Below are positions 26,701-36,751 of a DNA stretch of 64,000 nucleotides, in pieces. Source of the DNA: UBA1952 sp965246855 (GTDB lineage: Bacteria > Bacteroidota > Bacteroidia > Chitinophagales > Chitinophagaceae). Made by a program: the position numbers and the translations under genes. The stretch is from the NCBI GenBank assembly GCA_965246855.1, contig CBDFFP010000005.1:744001-808000 (forward strand), in the 5' to 3' direction. The stretch's first letter is position 1. Each line of letters begins with the position of its first letter. The notes beneath the pieces were generated by a model. It was not told the DNA's origin and did no database searches. It saw only the letters and a program-made list of their open reading frames with translations.

Positions 26701-29700
26701 GACGACTGGCAGCGGCGGTGCAGCAGCAGGCGCGGCCATCTGGATTGATTACAACGACGACGGATTTTTCACCGCTTCGGAGCGTTCTGTCACGCCCGCA
26801 AACATTGCGGCAGGCAGCAGCGGAACCATCATCCTGGCGGTTGGGGCGAATGCGCCGCTTGGCCTTCACCGGATGCGGGTGCGGCTGGTGCGCGACACGG
26901 TGGGAACGTCTATTGATGCTTGCGGCACCGACCCGCTGGGCGAGGCCGAAGATTACACAGCCAATATCGTAAGCACCATTCCCTGTTCGGCAACGCCGGG
27001 TGTTCCTGCTGCGTCTGCTTCGGCGGCGAGTGTATGTTCCGCCGCGGCCTTTACGCTCAGCGCAACCGGACTGCCCCCTGCAAGCACATCGGGCATTACC
27101 TACCAATGGCAAAGCGCCCTGGCGGGCGGAAGTACCTTCTCCAACATTTCCGGCGCGGTGACTTCTACCTATTCCGTATCAGCGGGACAGACGGTGGCAA
27201 CGGATTACCGGCTGCTGGTGACCTGCACCAACGCGGGCGGCGGAACGGCTACTTCCAACACGGTGAGCGTAGGAATAAACGCCCCGGCGACCTGTTTTTG
27301 CGTTCCCACCACAACGGGCGCGGCGACCTACAGCGTTACCAATTTTACCACCACGGGCGGCGTTGCCAATATCAACAACACGTCTTCCGGCACGAGCGGC
27401 TACCAGAATTTCTTTGCGCTCGTTGCGGCGGTTTCGGCGTATCCGGGAAATGCGGTGAGCTACAGCATGACCGTTGCCGGAAACGATACTTATGGCCGCG
27501 CCATCTGGATAGACTTCAACGAGAACGGCCTTTTTACCGATGCGGGAGAACAGGTAGCGAGCAGCACAGCTTATGCGGCCTCGCCGCTTACCGGTTCGTT
27601 CACCGTTCCGGCAGGAACAACGGCGGGCACGAAGCGGATGCGGATTCTGACTTCTTTTATCCCGGCTAACCCCAGCGACCCGTGTACGCTCTCCAACTTC
27701 GGCGAGTTTGAAGATTATGCTTTTGTGGTCCTGGCGCTCACGCCCTGCTCCGGCACCCCAACAGCAGCAACAGCTTCCGCTTCGGCAACCTCGGTCTGCC
27801 CGGCGACTTCCATTACCTTAACGGCTACGGGCCTGCCCGGCGCAGGCGCTACCGGCTTTACGTATCAGTGGCGAAGCTCCCCGGCGGGCGCAAATACGTT
27901 CACCAATATTTCCAGCGCAACGGCAGCGACTTACACCTTTACAGGACAGATGGCGGCGACGGATTACCGCTTCGTGATTACCTGTTCCAACAGCGGTTTG
28001 TCGGCGAATTCTAACACGGCAAGTGTTTCGCAAAGTGCGCTGGCGAGCTGCTACTGTACGCCGGCTTACAGCACGGGCTGCACTGCAGGTGACGTGATTA
28101 CAAACGTGGTGCTGGGCACGCTGAGCAACAACACCGGCGCGACCTGCACGAACGCTTTCATAGACTACACCGCAATGGCCCCGCCTAGCCTGACGCAGGG
28201 TGTAGCTTCTACAGCAAGCGTAACGATTGCCCTCGCAAGCGGCACCGGTGGCGTAGCGATTTGGATTGATTACAACGACAACGGCGTTTTTGAAGCGGGC
28301 GAGAAATCCAACACCACTTCCAATATTTCTTCCGGCGCCACGGCAAGCATTTCCATTACGCCGCCTATCAACGCCGCTTTGGGCAACCACCGGATGCGCG
28401 TGCGACTGGTGCGCACCACAACGGGCGCAGCGATGGACCCGTGCACGTCCTACGCCAACGGACAGGCCGAAGATTACACGGTGAATATTATTGCCGCGCC
28501 GGTTTGCTCCGGTACGCCGACAGCGCCCACAGCTTCTGCATCGCCCTCAACAGCTTGCCCGGCAACGTCGGTGACGCTGAGTACCACGGGCATTCCGGCG
28601 GGGATTGGCGGGTTTACGTATCAGTGGCAGAGTTCGGCGACAGGTGCAAATACGTTCACCAACATCCCGAATGCCACAGCGGCTTCCTATACGTTTACGG
28701 GACAAACGGCAGCGACGGATTACCGGCTCGTACTGACCTGCACGAACAGCAGTCTTTCGGTGAATTCCAATACCGCGACAGTGGCGCAGACAGCAATTGC
28801 TTCCTGCTATTGCACACCTACAACCGGAGGCGGCACGACGTACAACATCACCAATTTCTCCACCACTGGCGGCATTGTCAATATCAACCGGACGTCTTCG
28901 GGCACCACGGGCTACCAGAGCTTTTCGGATACGGTTTCTGCGTTTCAGGGCACGTCAGTGAATTACAGCATGACGGTTGCCGGGAACGGGGGCAGTTTTG
29001 GCCGCGCCATCTGGATTGACTTCAACAATAACGGCAGCTTCGCCGATGCGGGCGAACAGGTGGGGAGCAGCACGGCTTATGCCGGGTCGCCCCTCACAGG
29101 CAGCTTCACGGTTCCGGTGGGCGCTGCGCCCGGCTTTCGGCGGATGCGGATTCTGGCTTCTTATACGCCGAACAACCCCACCAACCCGTGCGCAAACAGT
29201 GGCTCCGGCGAATATGAGGATTACAACCTCGTTGTTGTTCTTCTTCCGGCATGCACCATGCCCGCTACGCAGCCCACGGCGCTGAATGTAACCGCCAACA
29301 GTGCGACAGTGATGAGCGGCAGCTTCACCGCCGCCGCTGCGCCCGGCGCGACGAGTTATCTGGTGGTACGCACCAACGGCAGTAGCACGGCGTGGACGGT
29401 AACGCCCGCCAATACGACGACTTACGTGGCGGGCACTACCTACGGAAACGGCGTGGTGATTGCCAACACGACCACGACCACATTTACGGACAACAGCGTT
29501 GCGAACAACACGACGTACACCTACAGCGTGTATGCTTTCAACAACGTGAACTGCGCCGGCGGGCCGCTCTACAATACGACGGCTCCGCTGGTGGCAACAG
29601 TTATTTCACCGGCGGTGTACACAGCCATCAATACCGGCAACTGGAGCAGCACGAACACATGGGACGGCAACGGTATTCCGGCCAATGGTTGCAATAGCGT

Positions 29701-32700
29701 GGTAACGATCATCAACGGCGTGAGTGTGAATCTGGACGTGAACGCCACGGTGGGTGGTATGACGCTGAACGCCGGAAGTACGCTGACCGTGGGCAGCAAC
29801 ACGCTAAATGTGTGTAACGGTTTTGCGAACAACGGCGCGGTGAATCTGAGTGGAACAGGCATCATTAATGTGGGTACAGCCAATACGTACAACTTTGCAT
29901 TCAACACCGGCGCGGGTGGTTCAGCGGCCATCAGCGGCGGGACGCTGAATGTTAAAGGGCAACTGCAAATCAGCGGCGGGAACGGCTTTGTGCAAACCGG
30001 CGGCGCCATTAAGATTGATCCGGCTTCGGCAACGGCTTTTCTGGCAGCGGGCATACCAGCTTTTTTAATTAGTGGTGGTACGGGAAACAATTTTACAGGT
30101 GGCACCATTACCATTGTGAATCCGCCGCACAGCAGCTTGGCTGCGGGCAGTACGCGCTCGGTGGCCATCAGTTCCACCAGTGCAAGCACTAGCTTTGGCG
30201 GCACACACACAATTGTGCTGGGCGACAGCGTAAGTACACAGGCGGGCAACTCCGATGGCTTTGTGGTGGAGACCTACATGATCGGCGTGGTGGGCATTAA
30301 TAATCTGATGGTGAATGGTGGCAGCGGCGTGGGGCGTTGGGGTTCCGGCTCCTATAACAACCTGACGGCCTACGGCACTTTTATAAAAGGCAATTTGACG
30401 ATTAACGCCGGGTCGGAGTTCCGCACCACGCCCGTAGCAGGCAACCTGATAAGTCTGTTTATTGGTGGGAACATCCTCAACAACGGCACGCTGACGAGCC
30501 AGCAGAGCAGCCCGATGAACCTGGGCGAGTTTCCGGGCCTCCCCACGCCTGCGGCGCAAAGCATCACCGGCACAGGCGTTTTCCAAAACGCCACGACGGG
30601 TAGCACAGCAAACTTTCGCGGTATCACCCTGAAGAACGGCAACGGCGTAACCCTGAATACTGGCGGGGATGTTTCCTTCTCCGGCACTGTTACTTTCAGC
30701 GCGGGCACCGGAACTGTTGCGCCAAGCCGGATAACTATGACGGGCAGCAACAGGCTGGTGGAAATTTCCGGCGCAGGCAACAGCGGCGCAGGCGCGACCA
30801 ACGGCTGGGTGAATGGCTTTTACCAGAAAACAACGGCAACGGGCGCGATTGTTCACACCTACCCGGTGGGCAACGCTACCATATATGCGCCCTTCGACAT
30901 TCCTGCGGGAACGGTGGGCACTGCCGGGAACATTTGGGCCAGAACCGTAACCGGCGATCATCCCAATCTTTCCAATGGACAACTGATTTCGGGCCGGAGC
31001 GTAAACCGCTCCTGGACGGTGGGCGGAACGGCGGTGTTCACGACGGCACAAGTGCGGTTCAGCTACGTGGCTGCCGACAACGATGCGACGGCTACACCGG
31101 CTAACTACAAAATAGGTTTTTATAACGGAAGCGGTTGGACGTATCCGGCGGTAAGCGGCGCGCCCACCAATGTGCAGACCACTTCCACCAACAGCCTGAC
31201 GAATTTTTACGGTGATTTTGCAGTAGCAGAACAATGTATCCCTGCCGTCTTCACCACGCAACCTGCGGCAAGTACAACCACCTGTGCCGGAAGCAGTTTT
31301 ACGCTCACGGCGGCGGCTTCCAACGTGGCGGGGTACCAGTGGCGCCTGAACGGAAGTCCGATTGCAGGCGCAACAGGCGCGGGTTATACGGTAGCGAGTG
31401 CCACAGCAGCAGATGCCGGAACCTATACGGTTGTTGCATCCGGGGTTTCGCCTTGCGGAAATATTACTTCCAACAACGCGGTTGTAGTAATAAATCCATC
31501 CCCATCGGCTACGCTGTCCGGAACGGGCGCAGTATGCAAAAACGGTGCGGTGCAGACGATTACTTTTAATGGCAGCGGTACGACAGTTTCTTACACATTT
31601 ACGTATAAAGTGAATGGCGGTGCGAATCAGACGGTGACGTCCAACAGCGCGGGCGTGGCAACAGTTTCGCAAAGTGCGAACACGGCAGGCGCTTTTGTTT
31701 ATACATTGGTGAGCGTGAGAGATGCTTCTGCGGCACAATGCACGTCTTCGGCAAACGGAACCGTGACGGTGACGGTGGAAGATTTTGCTACGGTGAGCTT
31801 TACGCCTGCTGCGCCTTCTATGAGTTGCGGAGGAAGTGGCGTACAGATAGCGGCGGTTATTTCCACTTCTGGGACAATCACTAAAACAGCGTGGGCGCCG
31901 ACGGTTGGTCTTTATACAAATGCGGCATGTACCACCGCTTATGATTCCACCACGAACACAACCGCCACAACATTATATGCAAAAAACAGCGCCGATTTAG
32001 TATATACCGTTTCCGTTACTACGGCGCTTTGTCCGGCGACAACTGCTGGTTCGGTGCGGCTGAGCGTAACGCCAAGTTTGGGTACAGGCCTCGCGGATGC
32101 TACCAATTCCAATATAACGTATTATACCCAAAGTGGAAGCGGCAACACCGTACAGAATACCGATTGCGAGACGATTGCAACCGTTGCGCCGAGTGGTGCA
32201 AGTCCGGTGAGCGGTTTGATAATGACGGATGTTTATACCGCTCCTGCCGCGCCCACGATTGTGTCGGGCCGTCCGTATGTGCCGCGCTATTATCAGATAA
32301 CGCCGCAGAACAATGCTTCTACGGCTACGGGCACGATTACACTTTATGCGTTGAATTCGGATTTCAAGCTTTATAACCAAAAAGCGCAGGATTCCAATAG
32401 CCGCATTGCTTTCCGGGACAGCGTGCAATACCGGAATCTGCTGCTGCCGTTGCTCCCCGATAACGATACGCCTTCCACAATAAATGCCCGGCTGAATAAT
32501 ATATTGATTTCCAAAGAATCCGGAACCTCGCAAACGGGTCTTCCGGGAAGCTTTACGCCCGGCGTGCGCAAGGCGATTCGCCCAACAACAAGTTGGAACA
32601 GCACGGCTAATCGTTGGGAAATGACGTTTGCCACAACAGGTTTTTCCGGCTTCTTTATCGGCGGTGGCGGAAGCGGTGCAGGCCCGCTGCCGGTAACTTT

Positions 32701-33211
32701 TATGGGCATTACAGCCACGGCAGAGAGCGACAGGAATAGAATAGAATGGAATGTAGGTTCGGAGAGCAACGTAGCGCGCTACGAGGTAGAAAAACTGGCT
32801 GGAAATGTCTTTGAGAAAATGGGTGCGATGCCGGCCATTGGAAATGCGGGCTATGCCTATTATGATAAATCGCCGGGCCGTGGTCTCAACAGCTATCGCG
32901 TAAAAGCGGTGGATGTGGATGGGACGTACAGCTACAGCCCCGTAGCCACGGTGCGGGTAGAGGATGCAGGCGGTTTTGCGCTCCAATTGTCTCCAAACCC
33001 AACCACCGACAAGGTGACGGTGAAAGGCATGGGCAGCACCTCTGCAGAAGCGACGGTTACGGTGAGTGAATTGAGTGGCCGGATGCTGCTAAAGCAAACG
33101 GTGAAAGCAGCCGAAGCGCAGATAGACCTGAGCAATCTGCCGTCCGGCACGTATATGTTGCAGTGGAGCGACGGCGTAAATAAAGAAGCTGTACGGGTGA
33201 CAAAGCAGTAA
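23783..33211 (+). CDS. Giant secreted subtilase with GEVED/Ig-like repeats and T9SS domain
   Basis: A 3,142-residue secreted protein. Signal peptide 1-29; propeptide-like region about 35-210; S8 subtilisin domain about 235-540 with Asp264 (VAVLDCFG), His300 (GDAHG), Asn401 (SAGNS) and Ser481 (NGTSSACP). The rest is a stalk: Ig-like units (GLSYQWQYSASGT type) alternate with five GEVED domains whose ends read NAGEYEDYSF, LGEAEDYTAN, FGEFEDYAFV, NGQAEDYTVN and SGEYEDYNLV. After that come a beta-helix-like region (about 1960-2450, N/G-rich), more Ig-like modules and a T9SS sorting domain (about 3065-3142: LQLSPNPTTDKVTV ... GTYMLQWSD). All catalytic residues are present, so it should be an active surface protease or adhesin-protease. 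ATG 23783 is chosen for the signal peptide. It is monocistronic. Confidence 0.92.
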   Translation: MKKPLLHAFSVSKYLLLLVLFLGMQTGYAQQSSKERIRLSQTAYDLALPEGKVHFAFNDKKVIVKLKAGVNPMAFFRQNSALFAPYEADWKVPFPEVYRPILRGGGKGYAQDVARLEALADVEYVAPVVKYRGLEQSLYDLFFVKLKKAADLSLLEAQARDLGFRIGEKKDGNIIFCHVSKTSAGNSFEVAARLQSLRLFAFAEPDFIYTCTPGTTDPYYSWQWFLNNTGSSVQYSGTPGADMRVAQAWNTTTGDTSIKVAVLDCFGSAAQFTHPDLTFAATYDAAGTGFVSSGFTGDAHGICCAGLIKATANNNLGGAGIAYNAGVVAVKLGTITNSSGSWNGTGVSISNGITWAYQNTDVISNSNTFGSSSSLINTAIANGLTSGRGGKGTLFFSSAGNSNTTTIGYPASNANTVAVAATSMCDQRKNPASCDGETWWGSDYGTGVDIGAPGVKMYTTDLPGTAGYSSNDYAPTFNGTSSACPAAAAVMALILSANPNLSASSARAILESTCAKVGGYTYNTGVSGQPNGTWCTDLGYGRVDASAALASMTNCAGTPTGGTAAANGATGTVGICPTNAIVLTATGSASTGLSYQWQYSASGTAGSYTNISGATLDFYTISTYTTANAGYYQRVVTCANGGASATSAPVQLTTNTAAACYCTPNTTDATVYNITNFTTTGAATNINNTSAATTGYENFSATVSASALTGTTVNYSMTVSGGNTYGRAIWIDLNENGSFMDAGEQVVIGTGYFSSPLTGSFLIPAGTAAGTKRMRIVASYIPANPGDPCTLGNAGEYEDYSFVVLVPTPCTGTPGAPTATAAVANACTSIPFTLNATSPSPAGTTGLGYQWQSAPAGTNTFANISGATTVPYTLPAGQTAASNYRLLLTCTNAGGGTATSNTVSVGMNSYQNCYCTPVYTTGCSGGTLISNFAIGTFSNNSGTTCSTSPLAFSDYTGGAQVQLALNTNYTATLTTGSGGAAAGAAIWIDYNDDGFFTASERSVTPANIAAGSSGTIILAVGANAPLGLHRMRVRLVRDTVGTSIDACGTDPLGEAEDYTANIVSTIPCSATPGVPAASASAASVCSAAAFTLSATGLPPASTSGITYQWQSALAGGSTFSNISGAVTSTYSVSAGQTVATDYRLLVTCTNAGGGTATSNTVSVGINAPATCFCVPTTTGAATYSVTNFTTTGGVANINNTSSGTSGYQNFFALVAAVSAYPGNAVSYSMTVAGNDTYGRAIWIDFNENGLFTDAGEQVASSTAYAASPLTGSFTVPAGTTAGTKRMRILTSFIPANPSDPCTLSNFGEFEDYAFVVLALTPCSGTPTAATASASATSVCPATSITLTATGLPGAGATGFTYQWRSSPAGANTFTNISSATAATYTFTGQMAATDYRFVITCSNSGLSANSNTASVSQSALASCYCTPAYSTGCTAGDVITNVVLGTLSNNTGATCTNAFIDYTAMAPPSLTQGVASTASVTIALASGTGGVAIWIDYNDNGVFEAGEKSNTTSNISSGATASISITPPINAALGNHRMRVRLVRTTTGAAMDPCTSYANGQAEDYTVNIIAAPVCSGTPTAPTASASPSTACPATSVTLSTTGIPAGIGGFTYQWQSSATGANTFTNIPNATAASYTFTGQTAATDYRLVLTCTNSSLSVNSNTATVAQTAIASCYCTPTTGGGTTYNITNFSTTGGIVNINRTSSGTTGYQSFSDTVSAFQGTSVNYSMTVAGNGGSFGRAIWIDFNNNGSFADAGEQVGSSTAYAGSPLTGSFTVPVGAAPGFRRMRILASYTPNNPTNPCANSGSGEYEDYNLVVVLLPACTMPATQPTALNVTANSATVMSGSFTAAAAPGATSYLVVRTNGSSTAWTVTPANTTTYVAGTTYGNGVVIANTTTTTFTDNSVANNTTYTYSVYAFNNVNCAGGPLYNTTAPLVATVISPAVYTAINTGNWSSTNTWDGNGIPANGCNSVVTIINGVSVNLDVNATVGGMTLNAGSTLTVGSNTLNVCNGFANNGAVNLSGTGIINVGTANTYNFAFNTGAGGSAAISGGTLNVKGQLQISGGNGFVQTGGAIKIDPASATAFLAAGIPAFLISGGTGNNFTGGTITIVNPPHSSLAAGSTRSVAISSTSASTSFGGTHTIVLGDSVSTQAGNSDGFVVETYMIGVVGINNLMVNGGSGVGRWGSGSYNNLTAYGTFIKGNLTINAGSEFRTTPVAGNLISLFIGGNILNNGTLTSQQSSPMNLGEFPGLPTPAAQSITGTGVFQNATTGSTANFRGITLKNGNGVTLNTGGDVSFSGTVTFSAGTGTVAPSRITMTGSNRLVEISGAGNSGAGATNGWVNGFYQKTTATGAIVHTYPVGNATIYAPFDIPAGTVGTAGNIWARTVTGDHPNLSNGQLISGRSVNRSWTVGGTAVFTTAQVRFSYVAADNDATATPANYKIGFYNGSGWTYPAVSGAPTNVQTTSTNSLTNFYGDFAVAEQCIPAVFTTQPAASTTTCAGSSFTLTAAASNVAGYQWRLNGSPIAGATGAGYTVASATAADAGTYTVVASGVSPCGNITSNNAVVVINPSPSATLSGTGAVCKNGAVQTITFNGSGTTVSYTFTYKVNGGANQTVTSNSAGVATVSQSANTAGAFVYTLVSVRDASAAQCTSSANGTVTVTVEDFATVSFTPAAPSMSCGGSGVQIAAVISTSGTITKTAWAPTVGLYTNAACTTAYDSTTNTTATTLYAKNSADLVYTVSVTTALCPATTAGSVRLSVTPSLGTGLADATNSNITYYTQSGSGNTVQNTDCETIATVAPSGASPVSGLIMTDVYTAPAAPTIVSGRPYVPRYYQITPQNNASTATGTITLYALNSDFKLYNQKAQDSNSRIAFRDSVQYRNLLLPLLPDNDTPSTINARLNNILISKESGTSQTGLPGSFTPGVRKAIRPTTSWNSTANRWEMTFATTGFSGFFIGGGGSGAGPLPVTFMGITATAESDRNRIEWNVGSESNVARYEVEKLAGNVFEKMGAMPAIGNAGYAYYDKSPGRGLNSYRVKAVDVDGTYSYSPVATVRVEDAGGFALQLSPNPTTDKVTVKGMGSTSAEATVTVSELSGRMLLKQTVKAAEAQIDLSNLPSGTYMLQWSDGVNKEAVRVTKQ

Positions 33212-33233
33212 AAAGCATCAGGACGTAAATATC

Positions 33234-33271
33234 AAGAGGGGCTGTTCCTTTCGGAACAGCCCCTCTTTTTT
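33234..33271 (+). terminator. Intrinsic terminator of the subtilase gene
   Basis: AAGAGGGGCTGTTCC/GGAACAGCCCCTCTT around TTTC, followed by a T run. Confidence 0.93.
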
Positions 33272-33390
33272 ATTGAAAGAGAAATGCTGCGCCGTAGCCA
33301 GTCTTCTACTTTTGTACTTCTCTGAACCTATCCATCGGTTTACGACTTCCATACGTCCTTTTCTCCTATCAATAACTCCTCCTCAACCCC

Positions 33391-34428
33391 ATGCTGCGTC
33401 TGCTTTACCGCAAAGAATTATTGCGCTTCCGGCATCCGTTTACCATTGCAAAGGGCACCAAAACCCATCAGCCCACGCTGGCCGTGATGCTGGGTTTTGG
33501 CCCGGCGTGGGGCGTGGGCGAGGCCCCGGCCATTTCCTACTACGGCGTTTCGGTAGAAGGGATGGAGGAAACGCTGCTCCGGCATAAGGCTTCTATTGAA
33601 CGCTATGCGCTGCAAGACCCGGAACGCTTCTGGCACTTCCTCCACCACCTAATGCCGGGCGAAAACTTCCTTATTGCTGCGCTCGACATTGCCGGTTGGG
33701 ATTTGTTTTCGCAGCTTCGCCGCAAGCCGCTCTATGCCCTTTTGGGAGCCGACCCCATGAAGACGCCGATAACCGATTTCACCATTGGCATAGACACGCC
33801 CGAAGCCGTGCAGGCGCATGTGCAGGAGCGCCCGTGGGCGGTGTATAAAATCAAGGTGGGGCGGCCCGACGACCTGGATTTGCTGCGCGCCGTGCGGGCG
33901 GTTACGGATGCGCCGCTGCGCGTGGATGCCAACGAAGGCTGGAGTTATAATGATGCCCTGCGCCTCCTGCCCGAACTCCAAAAGCTGGGCGTGGTGCTGA
34001 TAGAGCAGCCGCTGCCAAAAACGGAAACCGAAGCCCAGCAGGCCCTGAAAGCCCAATCGCCGCTGCCCTTGATAGCCGACGAAAGCTGCGTGGAAGAAAA
34101 GGACGTGGCAAAGTGCGCGGCGGGCTTCCACGGCATCAACATCAAACTCACCAAATGTGGCGGCATCACGCCCGCGCGGCGCATGATTGCGGAGGCCCGA
34201 AAGCTGGGCCTATCGGTGATGCTTGGCTCCATGAACGAATGCAGTATCGGCACGGCGGCGCTGGCGCATCTGGCGCCGCTGGTGGATTTTTTAGACGCCG
34301 ACGGGCCGTTATTACTGGCCGAAGATTTGGCAACGGGTCTGGTTCTGAAAAACTACCGCTGGCAGCTTTCCGGCGCGCCGGGGATGGGCGTGCGGGGAAC
34401 GCGGGAGAAGATTGAAGCACTGTTTTGA
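33391..34428 (+). CDS. Dipeptide epimerase (enolase superfamily; L-Ala-D/L-Glu epimerase-like)
   Basis: A 345-residue enzyme of the muconate-lactonising subgroup that epimerises dipeptides, typically L-Ala-D-Glu from recycled murein. The capping domain is about 1-120; the barrel has Lys153-x-Lys155 in YKIKVGR, metal ligands Asp179 (RVDANEGW), Glu205 (LIEQPLP) and Asp230 (IADES), and the second acid/base lysine in INIKLTKCGG (Lys252/Lys255). The D-x-D dipeptide-binding motif is present as LDADGPLLLAED (Asp302, Asp304). The length is normal. It stands alone with no peptidase gene beside it, so the exact dipeptide is not defined. Confidence 0.9.
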   Translation: MLRLLYRKELLRFRHPFTIAKGTKTHQPTLAVMLGFGPAWGVGEAPAISYYGVSVEGMEETLLRHKASIERYALQDPERFWHFLHHLMPGENFLIAALDIAGWDLFSQLRRKPLYALLGADPMKTPITDFTIGIDTPEAVQAHVQERPWAVYKIKVGRPDDLDLLRAVRAVTDAPLRVDANEGWSYNDALRLLPELQKLGVVLIEQPLPKTETEAQQALKAQSPLPLIADESCVEEKDVAKCAAGFHGINIKLTKCGGITPARRMIAEARKLGLSVMLGSMNECSIGTAALAHLAPLVDFLDADGPLLLAEDLATGLVLKNYRWQLSGAPGMGVRGTREKIEALF

Positions 34429-34590
34429 GGGAAGGATTTTCTCGCAGAGACGCAGTGGCGCAGAGCGGTATTTCTCCACAAGATTTCACAAAGCCCAACG
34501 CCTTTCTTTTAAATCCTGTCTTTCCTTTTCGGAGTTCGCAGAAATTAACCTTACTTTGTAAAAGCAGGGCACTTCCCGTCCTTTTTCCTT

Positions 34591-35814
34591 ATGAAAAAAC
34601 ATTTCCTCCTCTTTCTGATTGCTGTTTCTTTTGCCGGAAATGTTGCCGCGCAAAGCCCTCTTACGCTCCGGTGGCAGGACTATAACGGTATGCCCAAGAA
34701 CGACAGAGTGAGTATTGTGACTGATTATCTGCAACTTACGCAGCTCAATTTCTACACGCCCGGTAACTACCGCCTTTGGAACATGAAGGGCGTGCAGTAC
34801 AATGGAACTCAAAACATCGTGCGGGATTCTATTCTTGGCCCCGTGCCTAACAACTTGCCCGTCTATCAATATGATGAACAGGAAACGGTATCATTGGGCA
34901 ACATACAATACAGCACGCGCCCGCGTTTTCAGCGGGACACTTTTGGTATCGTACACATTGGCGACTCTGTTATGAGCCAGTTTATCAACATTTCTTCGAT
35001 AACCGGCACCAGCACTGACAATATCACCATACCAGCCCAGTTTACGTCCAGCAACGCTAACCTGGATACGGTAATTGATTTTCCGGCATCTGTAGACAGC
35101 GCCTGGAAGTGGGTGGACTTCTCTATGGTGGATACCCGCTTCTTGCTTACGATTGCTGCTGCCCAATACAACTCCGTACCCCTGATTCAGCGCAGGAGTT
35201 ATACGGTTTATAATACCGTTATCGGTTGGGGCAGGGCTGTGGTGAACGACCAGTCGAGGGCGGGAAGAGACAGTGATACGCTGGACGTGCTACAAATCAA
35301 AAGAGTAGAGGTGGCCAATAATAATTATTTCACCAACGGCTTTGGGCCTGTAGATCCTACCATTCTCAGTATCTTAGCCTTGCAGGAAAATAGCACCGAC
35401 ACCGCAGGATACATTATGCTCGTGCGCAAAGGCGAAACCACCCCACTGCTGCGCGTGCGCTATGGGGGCGACCCGGCTACATCGGAGCCGCAGATGGCCT
35501 GGATACAAAACTATCGCCTGCCAGCGCCGCTCTCCACCGGAAGCACGCTTGCCAACACAGTGGAAACAGCCATCTACCCCAACCCCGTGCGCCCCGGCGG
35601 AACCCTTTCCATCGACTGCACAGCCACTGGCAACTGGCAACTGCGCCTCTCCGCCATCACCGGCCAGCAAGTGTTGGATGCCCGCTGGAGCCGCGCCAAT
35701 GCAGGCACAGAAGCCGTGCAGATGCCGCAGAGCGTTGCCCCCGGCATGTATATCTACCAGATTTTCCGGGAAGGCCAGCCGGTGAAGACAGGCCGGATTT
35801 TGATGGGGGAATAA
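34591..35814 (+). CDS. Secreted T9SS cargo protein of unknown function
   Basis: A 407-residue secreted protein: signal peptide 1-21 (FLLFLIAVSFAGNVAAQ), a beta-rich central region without a recognised domain, and a T9SS sorting domain about 325-407 (VETAIYPNPVRPGGTLSI ... GMYIYQIFREGQPVKTGRIL). It is a Bacteroidota-type protein with no catalytic motif visible. It is transcribed alone; the upstream 160 bp contain only short GACGCAG-type repeats and a TACTTTG element. Confidence 0.8.
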   Translation: MKKHFLLFLIAVSFAGNVAAQSPLTLRWQDYNGMPKNDRVSIVTDYLQLTQLNFYTPGNYRLWNMKGVQYNGTQNIVRDSILGPVPNNLPVYQYDEQETVSLGNIQYSTRPRFQRDTFGIVHIGDSVMSQFINISSITGTSTDNITIPAQFTSSNANLDTVIDFPASVDSAWKWVDFSMVDTRFLLTIAAAQYNSVPLIQRRSYTVYNTVIGWGRAVVNDQSRAGRDSDTLDVLQIKRVEVANNNYFTNGFGPVDPTILSILALQENSTDTAGYIMLVRKGETTPLLRVRYGGDPATSEPQMAWIQNYRLPAPLSTGSTLANTVETAIYPNPVRPGGTLSIDCTATGNWQLRLSAITGQQVLDARWSRANAGTEAVQMPQSVAPGMYIYQIFREGQPVKTGRILMGE

Positions 35815-35831
35815 GCCTTCTTCTTTGGAAC

Positions 35832-35870
35832 AAAAAAGCGCCCGGCATGTAAAATGCCGGGCGCTTTTTT
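35832..35870. terminator. Intrinsic terminator (bidirectional)
   Basis: AAAAAAGCGCCCGGCAT/ATGCCGGGCGCTTTTTT around GTAAA, between convergent genes. Confidence 0.93.
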
Positions 35871-35928
35871 GTGGGAAAGGGAAAAACCTTGGGAAGATCT
35901 TGGAGACCTCTCAAGGGCTTTTATTTAT

Positions 35929-36630
35929 TTAAAAATTCACCGAATTTTCCGTCATTCCCATTTGTTCCATCAACTGTCCCTGCCCTTCCAGCGCAATACG
36001 AGCCGAGCCTGTAAACTCCACCATCCAGTCCTCCAGCAAGGCCAGCGTCCGGTTGCGCGTTTGGGTTGCGCCCTGCGCTTCGCCGCCTTCCTTTTTGATG
36101 TTTGCCAGCAGGGTTTGCAGGTTCAGGTAGGCCGTAGACCCGGCCTGCAACACCACCGCTGTCATGCCTTTAGAGGCAAGGCCCGGTTGGTAAGCTGGCT
36201 TCTGGCCGTTGTTATAAAAGTTCAGGGCTTCCAATACATATTCACCCTGCGCTTCGGCGCGCTCGCCCACCACGTCCAGTGCAATCAGCGCGCCTTTGTC
36301 GCGGCGAAATTTGAGGCGCGCCAGCCCAATATGTTTAATATAATCCCGGTGGGCCGTGGCGCACGCCGCGTCGTAAGCCGCCTGGGCGGCGCTGTATTCG
36401 CCATATTCGCGAACCTGGTCTTCGTTCGTCTGCCGGGCGCGCTCCACATCGGCTAGGCGCGCCGTGATGTCGGCAGCCACGTAGCCCACGTTTTGCAAAT
36501 AAGGCAGGATGGCCGCGTTGCGGGCATTGGTAAGCGCAACCTTGTAGCCGTTGAGGCGGTCGCGGATGGAGAGGTAATCGCTTTCGGGTTGCGACGCGTT
36601 GTCGGGGGTGGGTGTGTTGGGAGGATTCAC
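35929..36630 (-). CDS. Lineage-specific helical protein of unknown function
   Basis: A 233-residue, almost wholly alpha-helical protein with no signal peptide or membrane segment: a Pro-rich N-terminus, then long heptad-containing helices (DRLNGYKVALTNARNAAILP, DITARLADVERARQ, LARLKFRRDKGALIAL). It could be a coiled-coil or four-helix-bundle protein. The start is GTG 36630; no in-frame ATG is near. Upstream on its own strand lie a TACCTTGC -7-like element (about 50 bp) and 21-bp repeat array 3 (122 bp). I do not recognise the family. Confidence 0.75.
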   Translation of the reverse strand: MNPPNTPTPDNASQPESDYLSIRDRLNGYKVALTNARNAAILPYLQNVGYVAADITARLADVERARQTNEDQVREYGEYSAAQAAYDAACATAHRDYIKHIGLARLKFRRDKGALIALDVVGERAEAQGEYVLEALNFYNNGQKPAYQPGLASKGMTAVVLQAGSTAYLNLQTLLANIKKEGGEAQGATQTRNRTLALLEDWMVEFTGSARIALEGQGQLMEQMGMTENSVNF

Positions 36631-36751
36631 GGCAAAGGTGTTTTTGTTTTAAAGGGATAAAAAAGTCTGTGCAAGGTAATAAAAAATCGATTTCAAAAGA
36701 AACAGCAGCCTTAAAGCCGTCTTAATTTTCTAGATGCATGGGGACGGGAGG

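Noticed and set aside
30065..31738. Long minus-strand open frame (557 codons) opposite the subtilase
   Set aside because: It lies wholly antisense to a well-supported protein; its Arg/Cys-rich composition is the mirror of Thr/Gly/Ala-rich coding.
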